A stretch of 64,000 nucleotides of DNA, from positions 124,001-188,000 of the forward strand of contig CALUXU010000001.1 in NCBI GenBank assembly GCA_944324825.1, in the 5' to 3' direction. Positions 51,525-60,541 of this stretch are shown one piece after another. Each line of letters begins with the position of its first letter. Position 1 is the first letter of the stretch. The notes under the pieces are model-generated. The model was given only the letters and a program-made list of their open reading frames with translations, was not told where the DNA came from and made no database searches. A program made the position numbers and the translations under genes. This stretch comes from Candidatus Gastranaerophilales bacterium (GTDB lineage Bacteria > Cyanobacteriota > Vampirovibrionia > Gastranaerophilales > Gastranaerophilaceae).

Positions 51525-52109
51525 TTATGTATTACTTGTGGTATTATTTTCTTCTTTTGCAGTATCATCATCACCTGCAGCTTCACCGGTACCGTCAGCA
51601 GGCAATTGAGTGACTGTGTCATCAGATGCTGTACCAGGTTCACGAACATTTTGTACATAACCGATTGAATAATATTTACCGTTTACTTTAATTTGACCTT
51701 CACCATTAACAAATGTTGCTTCTGTAACAGTACCTGTAATTATTTCATCCGGCTTTTCAGGGTCAGCAATAATATCAACCTCTTTCCCGATAAGTGATAA
51801 TGTTTGGCTTACACCGCTGTTTTGAGCAACACCGCTGCTTAATGCATCCAATGAATCAGCCAAAGCTTGCAGTCCTTCATTCATCTGTGTCATTTGCTCC
51901 AGTGAAGAATATTGTGCCAACTGTGACAACCATTCCTGGTTTTCCATAGGCTTGGTAGGATCCTGGTTTTTCATTTGCTGCAGCATCAAATTCAAAAACA
52001 TATCTTTATCACTTGTTGATGTTGTTGTCTGTGTTCCTGAATTTGATGTATTCCAGGTTGTTTGGTTTTCCATGGATTGTATTTCATCATATACACTTGA
52101 AACTGTCAT
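51525..52109 (-). CDS. flgD: Hook-capping protein FlgD
   Basis: Scaffold for hook assembly, 194 residues. DMFLNLMLQQMKNQDPTKPM then ENQEWLSQLAQYSSLEQMTQ is the FlgD N-terminal motif. SLIGKEVDIIADPEKPDEII starts the small Tudor-like domain that controls hook binding. The C-terminal ~30 residues are an acidic Thr/Asp/Asn tail (GEAAGDDDTAKEENNTTSNT). 21 bases separate it from fliK. Confidence 0.93.
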   Translation of the reverse strand: MTVSSVYDEIQSMENQTTWNTSNSGTQTTTSTSDKDMFLNLMLQQMKNQDPTKPMENQEWLSQLAQYSSLEQMTQMNEGLQALADSLDALSSGVAQNSGVSQTLSLIGKEVDIIADPEKPDEIITGTVTEATFVNGEGQIKVNGKYYSIGYVQNVREPGTASDDTVTQLPADGTGEAAGDDDTAKEENNTTSNT

Positions 52110-52130
52110 TTTATCTTCCTCTGTCTAGTT

Positions 52131-54128
52131 TTATTCTTTATCTTGTTCTTCCTGAGATGTTACAAATGCTTCTTCAAACTTGTTGTTATCTTGTTCCTTG
52201 TGTTTTTGTTGATCTTCAGGATTTTGTTTATTTGAATCAGAATTTTCTTGCTCTGTATAATCCATTTGAGCATTGTTTTCTGAATGTGAAACCTTTACGG
52301 ATACATCATTTACATGCACACCTTGCGCAGATAATGTATCTTTTAACTGATGCAAGCTTGAATCAAGTATATCTTTTACTTGCTGAGATGCAACAGTGAA
52401 TTCTGCCAGCATACCGTCACTTGTATTCGTAAGCTGTATTGAAACCTTGCCTAATGATTCAGGGTTCAAAACCATTGAAAGTTTTGTATTGTTTGTACTA
52501 TTCAATGCTTGAAGTTTTGTATGGATTTGAGCAATTATATCGTCTTTTGAAATATTAACATTTTGCTGTAAGCCTTGCGGTACAGTTTGTTCTGTTGAAG
52601 CCGTTGTATTAACTCCAGACATGCCGGAAATCTTACCTGCAGTATCCGCTGCAACATGGAGATTTTTAGTATTAGCAGCATTTGCATCAACATCAACATC
52701 AGCTATGTCATCAAAACTTGATTTATGCTCAGAAGCTCTATGCTCTTCCTTCATATTTTCTTTTTTATCCGGATGCCCGCCGGCATTATGTTCTGAAGTT
52801 TGACTTTCCTCCGGAGCACTTCCATCAACTTCATCGACAGTTGTATCAGCTTCTTCAGTTTCAACAGTATTATCTGTAGATTTTAATTCTTCAATATCAG
52901 TATTATCACTATTTGCAATCAAATCTTCAGTAACTTCCGTAACATCTTGCGCTAAAGACTGCTCTGTATCAACATTTTCTGTTGAAATTGAATCAGATAC
53001 CAAATCTTCTGTTTGAGTTGATATATCATCTTCTAATGCAGCCTTATCCATAGTATATTTAACAACCTGCTCCGTAGAATCCATTAAGGTAGTGTCATCC
53101 CCCATATCTGTCATTTGATAATCTGCAGTCGTATTGTCAGAAAATTCCTCAATTGTAATATTTAGTTCATCAACCATTTCCTGAGAAATTAATTCTTTAT
53201 TCTTATTATCCGCCGCCAAAGGCATATCTTTGCCGGATATTAAATCTTCAGAAACAGCAACTGTAACGTCTCCTTCCGCTATTGGCTGATTATACTGAAC
53301 CTGAGCGGCATCAACAGTATTCTGAGGACTAACTAACGCGGTCTGAGAAATTGTATTGGCATTATTAGTACTTATTGTATTTATATCAGCGGTATTTGTT
53401 TTGTCCGTTGACTCGTCTTGTGATAAATCATCTATTATAGTAGTTAATGAATCATCAGACACAACCGAATCAGTTGTGTCATCCACTGCTTCAACAGAAG
53501 GATCTTCTGTGTTAGAAACATCTTGGTTATCAGAGTCTTGGATTGTAGTATCAACAGCTTCTTTTAAATAAGTATATTTAGATACAATATCAGAAACTTC
53601 AGATGTAATATCTGAGGTTTCCGTTTCATTTGAAGCATCACCAGTTTCAGGTTCTGTATTATTTGAGTTTGCATCGATATCATTATTATTCGTATTATTT
53701 GTATCACCAGAATTCATATTATCTGACGTTTGGATATCTTTATCATCCGAAACCTTTGTTTCATCTTTATATACAGAATTATTTGAATCTGTATTATTAG
53801 TTGTGGTCTGATTATTAACCTTTCGAGAATTATCTGATTGATTTGTTGCAGAATCTGTCAAAGGTTTATTATTACTACTATTATTATTTACATAATCAGA
53901 CGAATTTGATGTATTATTTTTATTTGACGTAAATAATTTATCAGATGAATCAGCGCTAAAATCTGTTTTAGAGGTATTAACCCCTGTATCTTGCTGATTA
54001 TATGCTTTAGTAGCAGTATCAAGAGCAGATGCAAATTGATTAGCAGATGAATCCGCATAGCTGCTGCTCGTAGTCGAAGCTATGAGATTTAATAATGAAT
54101 CTGTATTTGTTGTTACCTGTTGTGCCAT
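52131..54128 (-). CDS. fliK: Hook-length control protein FliK
   Basis: Secreted ruler and export-specificity switch. The 665 residues consist of a very long, acidic Asp/Asn/Thr/Ser-rich ruler region (~1-520) and the C-terminal Flg_hook domain: TKLSMVLNPESLGKVSIQLT then VASQQVKDILDSSLHQLKDT and LSAQGVHVNDVSVKVSH. The PESLG motif is diagnostic. The low-complexity region is longer than in most FliK proteins and poorly conserved by nature. Directly adjoins fliJ with no spacer. Confidence 0.92.
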   Translation of the reverse strand: MAQQVTTNTDSLLNLIASTTSSSYADSSANQFASALDTATKAYNQQDTGVNTSKTDFSADSSDKLFTSNKNNTSNSSDYVNNNSSNNKPLTDSATNQSDNSRKVNNQTTTNNTDSNNSVYKDETKVSDDKDIQTSDNMNSGDTNNTNNNDIDANSNNTEPETGDASNETETSDITSEVSDIVSKYTYLKEAVDTTIQDSDNQDVSNTEDPSVEAVDDTTDSVVSDDSLTTIIDDLSQDESTDKTNTADINTISTNNANTISQTALVSPQNTVDAAQVQYNQPIAEGDVTVAVSEDLISGKDMPLAADNKNKELISQEMVDELNITIEEFSDNTTADYQMTDMGDDTTLMDSTEQVVKYTMDKAALEDDISTQTEDLVSDSISTENVDTEQSLAQDVTEVTEDLIANSDNTDIEELKSTDNTVETEEADTTVDEVDGSAPEESQTSEHNAGGHPDKKENMKEEHRASEHKSSFDDIADVDVDANAANTKNLHVAADTAGKISGMSGVNTTASTEQTVPQGLQQNVNISKDDIIAQIHTKLQALNSTNNTKLSMVLNPESLGKVSIQLTNTSDGMLAEFTVASQQVKDILDSSLHQLKDTLSAQGVHVNDVSVKVSHSENNAQMDYTEQENSDSNKQNPEDQQKHKEQDNNKFEEAFVTSQEEQDKE

Positions 54129-54572
54129 CTAGCTAACCTTATATCTTGTTGTTACGATATCATCTATTTCTTTTGCGGATTTAACTTCAAATTCTTTATA
54201 GTAAGCTTTCTCTTGTTTCTCTTTTAATTTTTCCAATACCTTCACTTTTTTATAAGCTTCCTGTACCTCTAACTGTTTTGCTTTTAGAATAAATCTGGTA
54301 TTTTGGATTACCCGTACCTGTTTTTTTACCTCGTTACCGAGCTTCATCAAGTAACCGTTACTACTTGAAATTGTCGTTACATCCAGTAGTGGTTCATTAC
54401 ATATACTTTCTAAAGAGGTTAAAGCTTGCGCTTCCTGAGAGTGGATAAATTCCAGTTCTTCTATTTGAATATTCAGTTTTTTAACAATACTTGCCATTTC
54501 CTGCTGTTTCTGCTCTAATTCCTTCTGCCTCATATCGAGTACAGCCTGCAGGCGAAAAGCGAATTTCTTCAA
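54129..54572 (-). CDS. fliJ: Flagellar export chaperone FliJ
   Basis: A 147-residue coiled-coil protein of the flagellar type III export ATPase complex. The start FAFRLQAVLDMRQKELEQKQ and the repeating heptads (KQLEVQEAYKKVKVLEKLKE) fit FliJ; position immediately before fliK is the usual gene order. FliI is not in the window, so the operon may be split or FliI lies elsewhere. ACCTCTCT-type ribosome site (GAGAGGTT) precedes the ATG. Confidence 0.85.
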   Translation of the reverse strand: MKKFAFRLQAVLDMRQKELEQKQQEMASIVKKLNIQIEELEFIHSQEAQALTSLESICNEPLLDVTTISSSNGYLMKLGNEVKKQVRVIQNTRFILKAKQLEVQEAYKKVKVLEKLKEKQEKAYYKEFEVKSAKEIDDIVTTRYKVS

Positions 54573-54727
54573 ATTTTAACCTCTCTCCGGTAATATAATG
54601 CATCACCATAGTTAATTTACATCATTTAGACTGTTACCTCATCATACGCACGGTGGATATTTCTTCAAAAATGCTAAAGTCATTTTTTTAATTTGCGAAG
54701 ATTCTATGACTGTAGTAAAATCGACTT

Positions 54728-55408
54728 ATGGTTAGATTTTTACATAATTTAGATAGAGATAAAATTTCTCATTTTATTTATTCTATATTTAAATTTCAGG
54801 AGTTTTTTACTAACATTCAAAATGTTAACCACCCTGATGTCCCTAATTGTGTTTATGCAATGTGGCACGCTCATCAGTGCTGTGTTCACGGGTTCCCGAA
54901 CAGAGCAAACGTAAATGTAATGATTAGCCGCTCAAGAGATGGTGAAATTATTGCTAAAGTTTGTGAAAAATGGGGTTTCAAAGTCGTAAGAGGGTCTAAA
55001 GGGAAAAAAGGTGCGGCAGAAGCAAGTTTACATATGATAAACGAGCTCAAAAACGGAAATTCAGGAGCGATTATGGTTGACGGACCAAGCGGTCCCGCTA
55101 AAGTTGTTAAAGACGGGATTGTTAAAATAGCCAAACTATCAGGTGCGCCTATCGTTCCTGTTTACTGGTATTCTGTTAACCCGACATTCTTAAAATTCCC
55201 TACCTGGGATAGTTTCAGACTGCCTTTTTTAGCAACCAATTTGATTAACTTATACGGAGAACCTATATACGTTGATCCAAATAACACCGATGAACAAGAT
55301 GAAGAAGTAAGACTTAAAGTGGAAAAATCACTGGAAGAACTTGAAAAACAAGCTCCTCAAAAATACAAAGAGGTATTCAGATTCGGAATATGGACAAGGA
55401 AAAAATAA
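54728..55408 (+). CDS. LPLAT-family acyltransferase (DUF374 type)
   Basis: A 226-residue lysophospholipid-acyltransferase-like protein. YAMWHAHQCCVHGF, VMISRSRDGEIIAKVCEKWG then FKVVRGSKGKKGAAEASLHM, and AIMVDGPSGPAKVVKDGIVK are the DUF374 blocks, with WHAHQ holding the active-site His. The acyl acceptor is probably a cell-envelope lipid. It overlaps the nitrilase gene by 19 bases, so the three genes through dacB form one operon divergent from fliJ. No ribosome site is obvious before ATG 54728. Confidence 0.85.
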   Translation: MVRFLHNLDRDKISHFIYSIFKFQEFFTNIQNVNHPDVPNCVYAMWHAHQCCVHGFPNRANVNVMISRSRDGEIIAKVCEKWGFKVVRGSKGKKGAAEASLHMINELKNGNSGAIMVDGPSGPAKVVKDGIVKIAKLSGAPIVPVYWYSVNPTFLKFPTWDSFRLPFLATNLINLYGEPIYVDPNNTDEQDEEVRLKVEKSLEELEKQAPQKYKEVFRFGIWTRKK

Positions 55409-56208
55409 ATATAACTGCGATTCAAATGGAATCCGTTATCGGAAATAAACACGCTAATTTTGAAAAAATAGAACAACTTATTAACAAATACATTAAACCA
55501 GATACAGATATTCTTATTCTTCCCGAGCTATGGAATGTTGGGTGGGCGTGCAGCGAATTTATCAACGCATCAGAAGAAATCAAAAAAAGTGAAACAATAG
55601 ATTTTTTATCCCAATTTGCCCGAAAATATAACACAAATATTCTCGGCGGAAGTTTTGTACAAAAAGTTTCAAATGATATCTATTACAACACATGCCCGGT
55701 ACTAAACAGAGAAGGGGAATTAATCGCAACCTACAACAAAAATCATTTATATTCATACTATGATGATTCTGAAGGTACATATATAACTAAAGGCAACAAT
55801 CCGGTAATGGTAAATCTTGAAGGGGTAAAAATCGGATTAACAATCTGTTATGATATTCGGTTCCCTGAAATATACAGAGCATATAGAAAAGCCGGAGCAG
55901 ATATTCTTGTAAACATGGCGGCATGGCCTCTATCGAGAGCTATCCACTGGAATTCATTGACTCAAGCAAGAGCTGTTGAAAATCAGACCTATATGGTTGC
56001 ACTAACTCAAACAGGAGATTTGCCAACAGGAGCAAAAAATCTCGGACATTCAATCATATACGATTATAGCGGGAATATTCTGGACGAAATTTTTGACACG
56101 GAAGGAGTTATATCTGCTACAATAGGACTTAATGAAATGTATTCATTTAGAGATAAATGTACCGTATTAAAAGATATACAAGAAAGTTATGAGGTATTAT
56201 ATGAATAA
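55390..56208 (+). CDS. Carbon-nitrogen hydrolase (nitrilase superfamily)
   Basis: A 272-residue amidase-type enzyme with the complete Glu-Lys-Cys set: LILPELWNVGW (Glu), TYNKNHLY (Lys) and GLTICYDIRFPEIYRAYRKA (Cys). ILVNMAAWPLSRAIHWNSLT and TGAKNLGHSIIYDYSGNILD complete the family pattern. It is closest by eye to omega-amidase/Nit-type enzymes, which remove alpha-ketoglutaramate or deaminated glutathione, but substrate is not decidable. Starts inside the acyltransferase gene and overlaps dacB by eight bases. Confidence 0.9.
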   Translation: MDKEKINITAIQMESVIGNKHANFEKIEQLINKYIKPDTDILILPELWNVGWACSEFINASEEIKKSETIDFLSQFARKYNTNILGGSFVQKVSNDIYYNTCPVLNREGELIATYNKNHLYSYYDDSEGTYITKGNNPVMVNLEGVKIGLTICYDIRFPEIYRAYRKAGADILVNMAAWPLSRAIHWNSLTQARAVENQTYMVALTQTGDLPTGAKNLGHSIIYDYSGNILDEIFDTEGVISATIGLNEMYSFRDKCTVLKDIQESYEVLYE

Positions 56209-57535
56209 AAAACTTGCTATACTTACTGTTTTAATCTCAGTTATATCAACAAATCTATGCTTTGCACAAGATATTAGCAAAGACTTAAATTCTGTAATAT
56301 CTAATTCAAATGTAAAAAAAGGGGCAATATCAATATCTATTAAATCTATTGATGATAAGAAGACTCTATATGAAACAAACTCCAATGTACCAATGCCGCC
56401 GGCATCTATGCAAAAGCTTGTGACTACATTACCGGCTGTCAAAACTTTAGGAGAGAATTATCAGTTTGAAACAAAATTATACAAAGATAAAAGCGGCAAT
56501 TACTTAATTGTGCTTGGCGCTGACCCGTATTTGAGAAGTAACGACCTTAAACAGCTGACAAAAAAAATGCCGCCGGAGGTAAAATCTATAAGTATTGACG
56601 ATACTGTTATTGATAAACAAGAATGGGGCGAAGGCTGGCACTGGGATGATGATATGAATCCTTTAATGCCAAAATTCAGTGCATATAATATTGACCGAAA
56701 TACAATGAAAGTCTTTATGGAGCCAACTGCTAAAGATGCTCCGGCAAATATTATATTTGAAAAGGACTACCCGACCTCTTTTATTAATAAAGTAATCACA
56801 GGAAACACAACATCATATACGATTGAGAAAAAAAGTTTTGAAGCGCCTGATGTTGTCACTGCAGAAGGTACAATAAACAAAACCGTTACTGTTTTAATTC
56901 CCGTAAACAGCCCGAAAAAATATTTTAAACTCAGACTTACAGATGCTTTACTGGATAACGAAAAAAGTAACAGCGGAATATTTTACAATAAAAAACTCAC
57001 AAAAGATTATTTTCTTGTAGACAAAGTAAGCCATAACATTCAACAGGCAAAAAATGATATCTTAAAAAATAGCGATAACTACGTTGCGGAAACGTTATTT
57101 AAACTGGCAGGCGGGAAATATAAAAATTCTACAGGTTCATTTGAAGCCGGAAAAGAAATGTTTGAGAATTACTGCAATAAAATGAAGCTTGATGATTCTC
57201 AGGTTCATATTGTTGATGCAAGCGGGGTTTCTAAAAATAATCTTATGGATTCAGATTTTATGACAGATTTCTTAATTATGAACCGATTAGAACTTGAACC
57301 TATGATGGCGACATCTGGAGAAGGAACAATGGCAGACAGATTATTATACTTAAAAGGTAACATTAAAGCGAAAACCGGAACGTTAACCAATGTAAGTACA
57401 ATTACAGGTTTTCTTGCAACACAAAACGGGCATAAATACGCTTTTTGTATAATGATAAACGATGCAAAATCTAAAAACTATGATAAAAAATTATTAGAAG
57501 ATAATTTGATTAAAACTCTTTATTTGAAAGGGTAA
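56201..57535 (+). CDS. dacB: D-Ala-D-Ala carboxypeptidase/endopeptidase (PBP4, S13 family)
   Basis: Periplasmic peptidoglycan hydrolase. A signal peptide (KKLAILTVLISVISTNLCFA) precedes the penicillin-binding motifs: PPASMQKLVTTLPA (SxxK), VDASGVSKNN (SxN) and IKAKTGTLTNVS (KTG). All three are intact. The inserted domain between SxxK and SxN is of normal size for the ~445-residue protein. The start is ATG 56201, with GAGG upstream; it lies in the end of the nitrilase gene. Confidence 0.92.
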   Translation: MNKKLAILTVLISVISTNLCFAQDISKDLNSVISNSNVKKGAISISIKSIDDKKTLYETNSNVPMPPASMQKLVTTLPAVKTLGENYQFETKLYKDKSGNYLIVLGADPYLRSNDLKQLTKKMPPEVKSISIDDTVIDKQEWGEGWHWDDDMNPLMPKFSAYNIDRNTMKVFMEPTAKDAPANIIFEKDYPTSFINKVITGNTTSYTIEKKSFEAPDVVTAEGTINKTVTVLIPVNSPKKYFKLRLTDALLDNEKSNSGIFYNKKLTKDYFLVDKVSHNIQQAKNDILKNSDNYVAETLFKLAGGKYKNSTGSFEAGKEMFENYCNKMKLDDSQVHIVDASGVSKNNLMDSDFMTDFLIMNRLELEPMMATSGEGTMADRLLYLKGNIKAKTGTLTNVSTITGFLATQNGHKYAFCIMINDAKSKNYDKKLLEDNLIKTLYLKG

Positions 57536-57536
57536 A

Positions 57537-58802
57537 TTAAACTAATCTCAATACATGCAAGAAAGTTTTTGGTTTTAAAATATGATATTTTAATGATTTA
57601 AACATCGCACCCTTAACAGAACCTGCTTCGGGACCTAAAAGTTCTATTTTTCTCAATTCTTCCGATTTTATAACATCATATTTATATTTTAAAACCTTTA
57701 ACGGATTCTTTGTTACCGGCTTTTGTATTTTATTTGTAGGATATTCTCCCATTGGATCAAGCATTTTATTAAATATTGCATCTTCGAGTTTTTTATTTTC
57801 AGGAGCTTTTACGCTTGTTCCCAAATATTTATTAGATAAATTGGTCATCGCATTCATAAATTTTTCAATGGTTGTTCCTTTTAGTTCATCCGGAATTACT
57901 AACGAATTTTTTTGAATATGCACTGCCCAGTCGGCAAGATGATGGAAATTTATTCCGCCGAAAAGAAAATGTGTCATTGAATGAAAGGCCAAAAATACAT
58001 TATTAAATTCTTTTGACGGGACTAATACTTTTGTCCCCATCGGAAGAACTTTTTCCGCAGGATTAAACACTCTCATCAAATATTTATCAACTTGTTTTGC
58101 CATTGGAACTTTTATATTACTATTATCCACATCAACAAAATGTCTGTGATTTTCAATAGGCATACCTTTGTACTTAAATTCACTATGCTTCGGATGATGA
58201 GTATCTATTTCAACACCTTTGCCAGCAAAAATTTCATCGAAAGCATAAGTCATATTATTTTTAACCTTTGAACTGTCAGTACCATGTTTAAAGGTAAAAA
58301 CATCAATATCACCGCCAAAACGTCTTTGAGGGTCAGGGTAATTTAATGAAAATCCGATACCTTTTATCGGAACAACATCAATATCTTTTTTTGATGATAA
58401 ATCAATAATTTCCCCAAGAAGTTTTTCCTGTTTCATATGATAATGTTTAGCAAAATCCTCTGTTAACTTCATATTCTCCAGTACATCAGCAGGAATTTTT
58501 ATCTCCGGAGTATTTTTTAAGCCGTCTAATAATAAAGGAGTTACAGCATTATCCTGCCCCAAGTTATACATTCTTACCCAATCTTCATAGCTTCTGCCTT
58601 GAAATAAAGAAGCATCAGCCTTTTCACCGTTTAATGTACTTTTCAAAAGAGATAAAAGCATTTTTGACGGAATATAATCCGGACTTTTAGTAATATTATT
58701 CAAACTGACAGAATCAACCGCAGATGTTTGCTTTTGAATCACAGGTTGTTTTTTAGAAGAAAACATTGTTGAATAAATACTTTGGGGTAATATTTTTATC
58801 AT
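57537..58802 (-). CDS. Nucleotidyltransferase-family protein (NTP_transf_5 type)
   Basis: A 421-residue protein. VVPIKGIGFSLNYPDPQRRF then GGDIDVFTFKHG is the signature of the NTP_transf_5 group (lKG..l...Yp.p..R..gDiDl), with the metal-binding DxD as DID. AKHYHMKQEKLLGEIIDLSS precedes it, and HSMTHFLFGGINFHHLADWA is a typical downstream helix. The ~60-residue N-terminal leader is polar and outside the domain. Substrate unknown; homologues often sit with glycan genes. Convergent with dacB, one base between the stops. Confidence 0.75.
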   Translation of the reverse strand: MIKILPQSIYSTMFSSKKQPVIQKQTSAVDSVSLNNITKSPDYIPSKMLLSLLKSTLNGEKADASLFQGRSYEDWVRMYNLGQDNAVTPLLLDGLKNTPEIKIPADVLENMKLTEDFAKHYHMKQEKLLGEIIDLSSKKDIDVVPIKGIGFSLNYPDPQRRFGGDIDVFTFKHGTDSSKVKNNMTYAFDEIFAGKGVEIDTHHPKHSEFKYKGMPIENHRHFVDVDNSNIKVPMAKQVDKYLMRVFNPAEKVLPMGTKVLVPSKEFNNVFLAFHSMTHFLFGGINFHHLADWAVHIQKNSLVIPDELKGTTIEKFMNAMTNLSNKYLGTSVKAPENKKLEDAIFNKMLDPMGEYPTNKIQKPVTKNPLKVLKYKYDVIKSEELRKIELLGPEAGSVKGAMFKSLKYHILKPKTFLHVLRLV

Positions 58803-58855
58803 GGGAAACTCCTACACAAGAATAAAACCACGTAAAAATATTTTTTGCTACATAT

Positions 58856-58882
58856 AATAAAAAGTGCGGCAAAATACCGCAC
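58856..58882 (-). terminator. Flagellin 3 terminator
   Basis: On the minus strand GTGCGG and CCGCAC pair around TATTTTG and run into TTTTTATT, about 50 bases after the flagellin stop. Confidence 0.88.
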
Positions 58883-58929
58883 CCGAATTCAATCAACAAC
58901 TAAGTCTTTATTAACTTCATCTATGCAGA

Positions 58930-59778
58930 CTAAATCAAGTTAAGAGCTATAGATGGAGTTTGGTTAGCTGTAGACAACAGCGATGCTGATGCCTGTTGTA
59001 AAATTTGAGCCTTAATATATTCTGATGATTCTGCTGCAACATCTGCATCTTTAATCGTTGATAATGATGATGTTACGTTTGAATATTGTACATCCAGTGC
59101 ATCTGCTGCAGAATCAAGCCTGTTTTGAATAGCACCGATATTAGTTTGACGTGATGTTACTTCATCCAATGCATCATCTATTGCATTCAATGCATCATCG
59201 TAGTTAGTACCGCCAACAGTAAAATAATTCAAAAAGTTTGTTTGAGTTACACCCATTAATTGTTCTGCAGATGAATCAGAGAATAAATCCGCATCCAATG
59301 ATAACTGGCTGTTTGCAGTAGAATCAATACCAATTTGAAGATTTATTGCGCCGGCGCTGCCATCAAGAAGCTTAATACCATTAAATTCGGTACTTGCCGC
59401 AATTCTGTCTATTTCTTCAAGTCTTGCGGTTACTTCAGCCTTAATTGCATCAATAGAATCTTGCCCGTAAGTGCCGTTTGCTGCTTCTTCTGTCAAATCT
59501 CTTATACGCTGTAAATGGGTTACTATCAAATCATAGTTACTTTCGGTTGTTGACAATAAGCTTGAGCCGATGGCTACGTTATCCTGTGCAACACTAATTG
59601 AACTCAACTGAGTATCCATCTTGGTTGCAACTGCATAACCTGCCGCATCATCACCGGCACTGTTAATCTTATAGCCTGTAGTCATACGCTCAATTGAACG
59701 GTTTAATGCTTCTGTAGCATCAGCCAAATTTCTTTGAACAATCAACGACCCAAGATTTGTATTGATAGTAAGAGCCAT
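58930..59778 (-). CDS. Flagellin 3
   Basis: A 282-residue flagellin nearly identical to flagellin 2 in length and sequence, on the opposite strand 11.5 kb away. Differences cluster in the central part (for example DDASAQELTGVAQNTFLGYF in copy 2 against SDSSAEQLMGVTQTNFLNYF here). It shares the upstream CTTGAAAGGAGTTA ribosome site and promoter layout with the other two flagellins. Confidence 0.95.
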   Translation of the reverse strand: MALTINTNLGSLIVQRNLADATEALNRSIERMTTGYKINSAGDDAAGYAVATKMDTQLSSISVAQDNVAIGSSLLSTTESNYDLIVTHLQRIRDLTEEAANGTYGQDSIDAIKAEVTARLEEIDRIAASTEFNGIKLLDGSAGAINLQIGIDSTANSQLSLDADLFSDSSAEQLMGVTQTNFLNYFTVGGTNYDDALNAIDDALDEVTSRQTNIGAIQNRLDSAADALDVQYSNVTSSLSTIKDADVAAESSEYIKAQILQQASASLLSTANQTPSIALNLI

Positions 59779-59880
59779 AATTAACTCCTTTCAAGTGGGA
59801 AGTTTTAATCCTCGTGATTAATAAACTTACCGAAAATTTTTTAAATGACGATACAATCCTTAAATTACTCTTATATACTT

Positions 59881-59912
59881 ATTATAACTCATAAATATAT
59901 ATTCATGAAGTG
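59881..59912 (-). promoter_or_regulatory. Flagellin 3 promoter
   Basis: Minus strand: CACTTCA (59912-59906), 19-base spacer, TATAAT (59886-59881) continuing AAGTATATAA, as in the two other flagellin promoters. Confidence 0.6.
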
Positions 59913-59952
59913 ATAAAGTGTATTATTGTTACATTATTTAATAATTTTCTTG

Positions 59953-60540
59953 CTATAACTGGATTTCACCATGACGGAAAATTATCATTTCATCATCTTT
60001 AAAGCCTACAACCGTTGATGCAAGCCCTTTTGCGGTATAGCCATAGTCTTCAATAACCATATCAGCTTTGCCGCCTATATAGTTAACTGCTTCATCATAC
60101 GATAATGCAGCAGGTTCATGAGATAAATTTGCGCTTGTTGTTGCTAAAACTCTTGAATCAATACATCTGCAAATTTCAGCAAAGACCTCATTATCCGGAA
60201 CTCTTATTCCGACAGTATTTAAATTTGAGGTCATGTAATCAGGCGTTTTATCACTTTTAGGAACAACGACCGTTAATGCCCCAGGAAAATACTGTTTCAT
60301 TAACTTTTGTGCGGACTTTGGAACATCTTTTATATAGTCAAACAACGGATATGTATCATCCGACATTAAAATTAAAGGTTTTTCTTTTTCCCTGCCCTTT
60401 ATTTCATATATCTTTTTAACGGCTTTTTCACTCTCCGGCAGACAACCCAACCCCCAAACGGTATCCGTTACAAATGAAATTACTCCGTCATGTTCTAAAA
60501 CATACCTTATTTTGTTTTGTAAATCTAAACTTAGTATCAT
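59953..60540 (-). CDS. tsaC: Threonylcarbamoyl-AMP synthase (TsaC/Sua5/YrdC family)
   Basis: Makes threonylcarbamoyl-adenylate for t6A in tRNAs that read ANN codons. SFVTDTVWGLGCLPESEKAV then KKIYEIKGREKEKPLILM is the YrdC start (T.Y.lg, KxR....pl), and TVGIRVPDNEVFAEICRCID and LATTSANLSHEPAALSYDEA follow the family. 195 aa is the short TsaC form without the Sua5 extension. One base separates it from murJ upstream; last gene of the cysS-spoIID-murJ-tsaC run. Confidence 0.92.
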   Translation of the reverse strand: MILSLDLQNKIRYVLEHDGVISFVTDTVWGLGCLPESEKAVKKIYEIKGREKEKPLILMSDDTYPLFDYIKDVPKSAQKLMKQYFPGALTVVVPKSDKTPDYMTSNLNTVGIRVPDNEVFAEICRCIDSRVLATTSANLSHEPAALSYDEAVNYIGGKADMVIEDYGYTAKGLASTVVGFKDDEMIIFRHGEIQL

Positions 60541-60541
60541 A

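Noticed and set aside
52621-53571. Plus-strand reading frames within fliK
   Set aside because: Antisense shadows of the low-complexity ruler region, without ribosome sites or domains.
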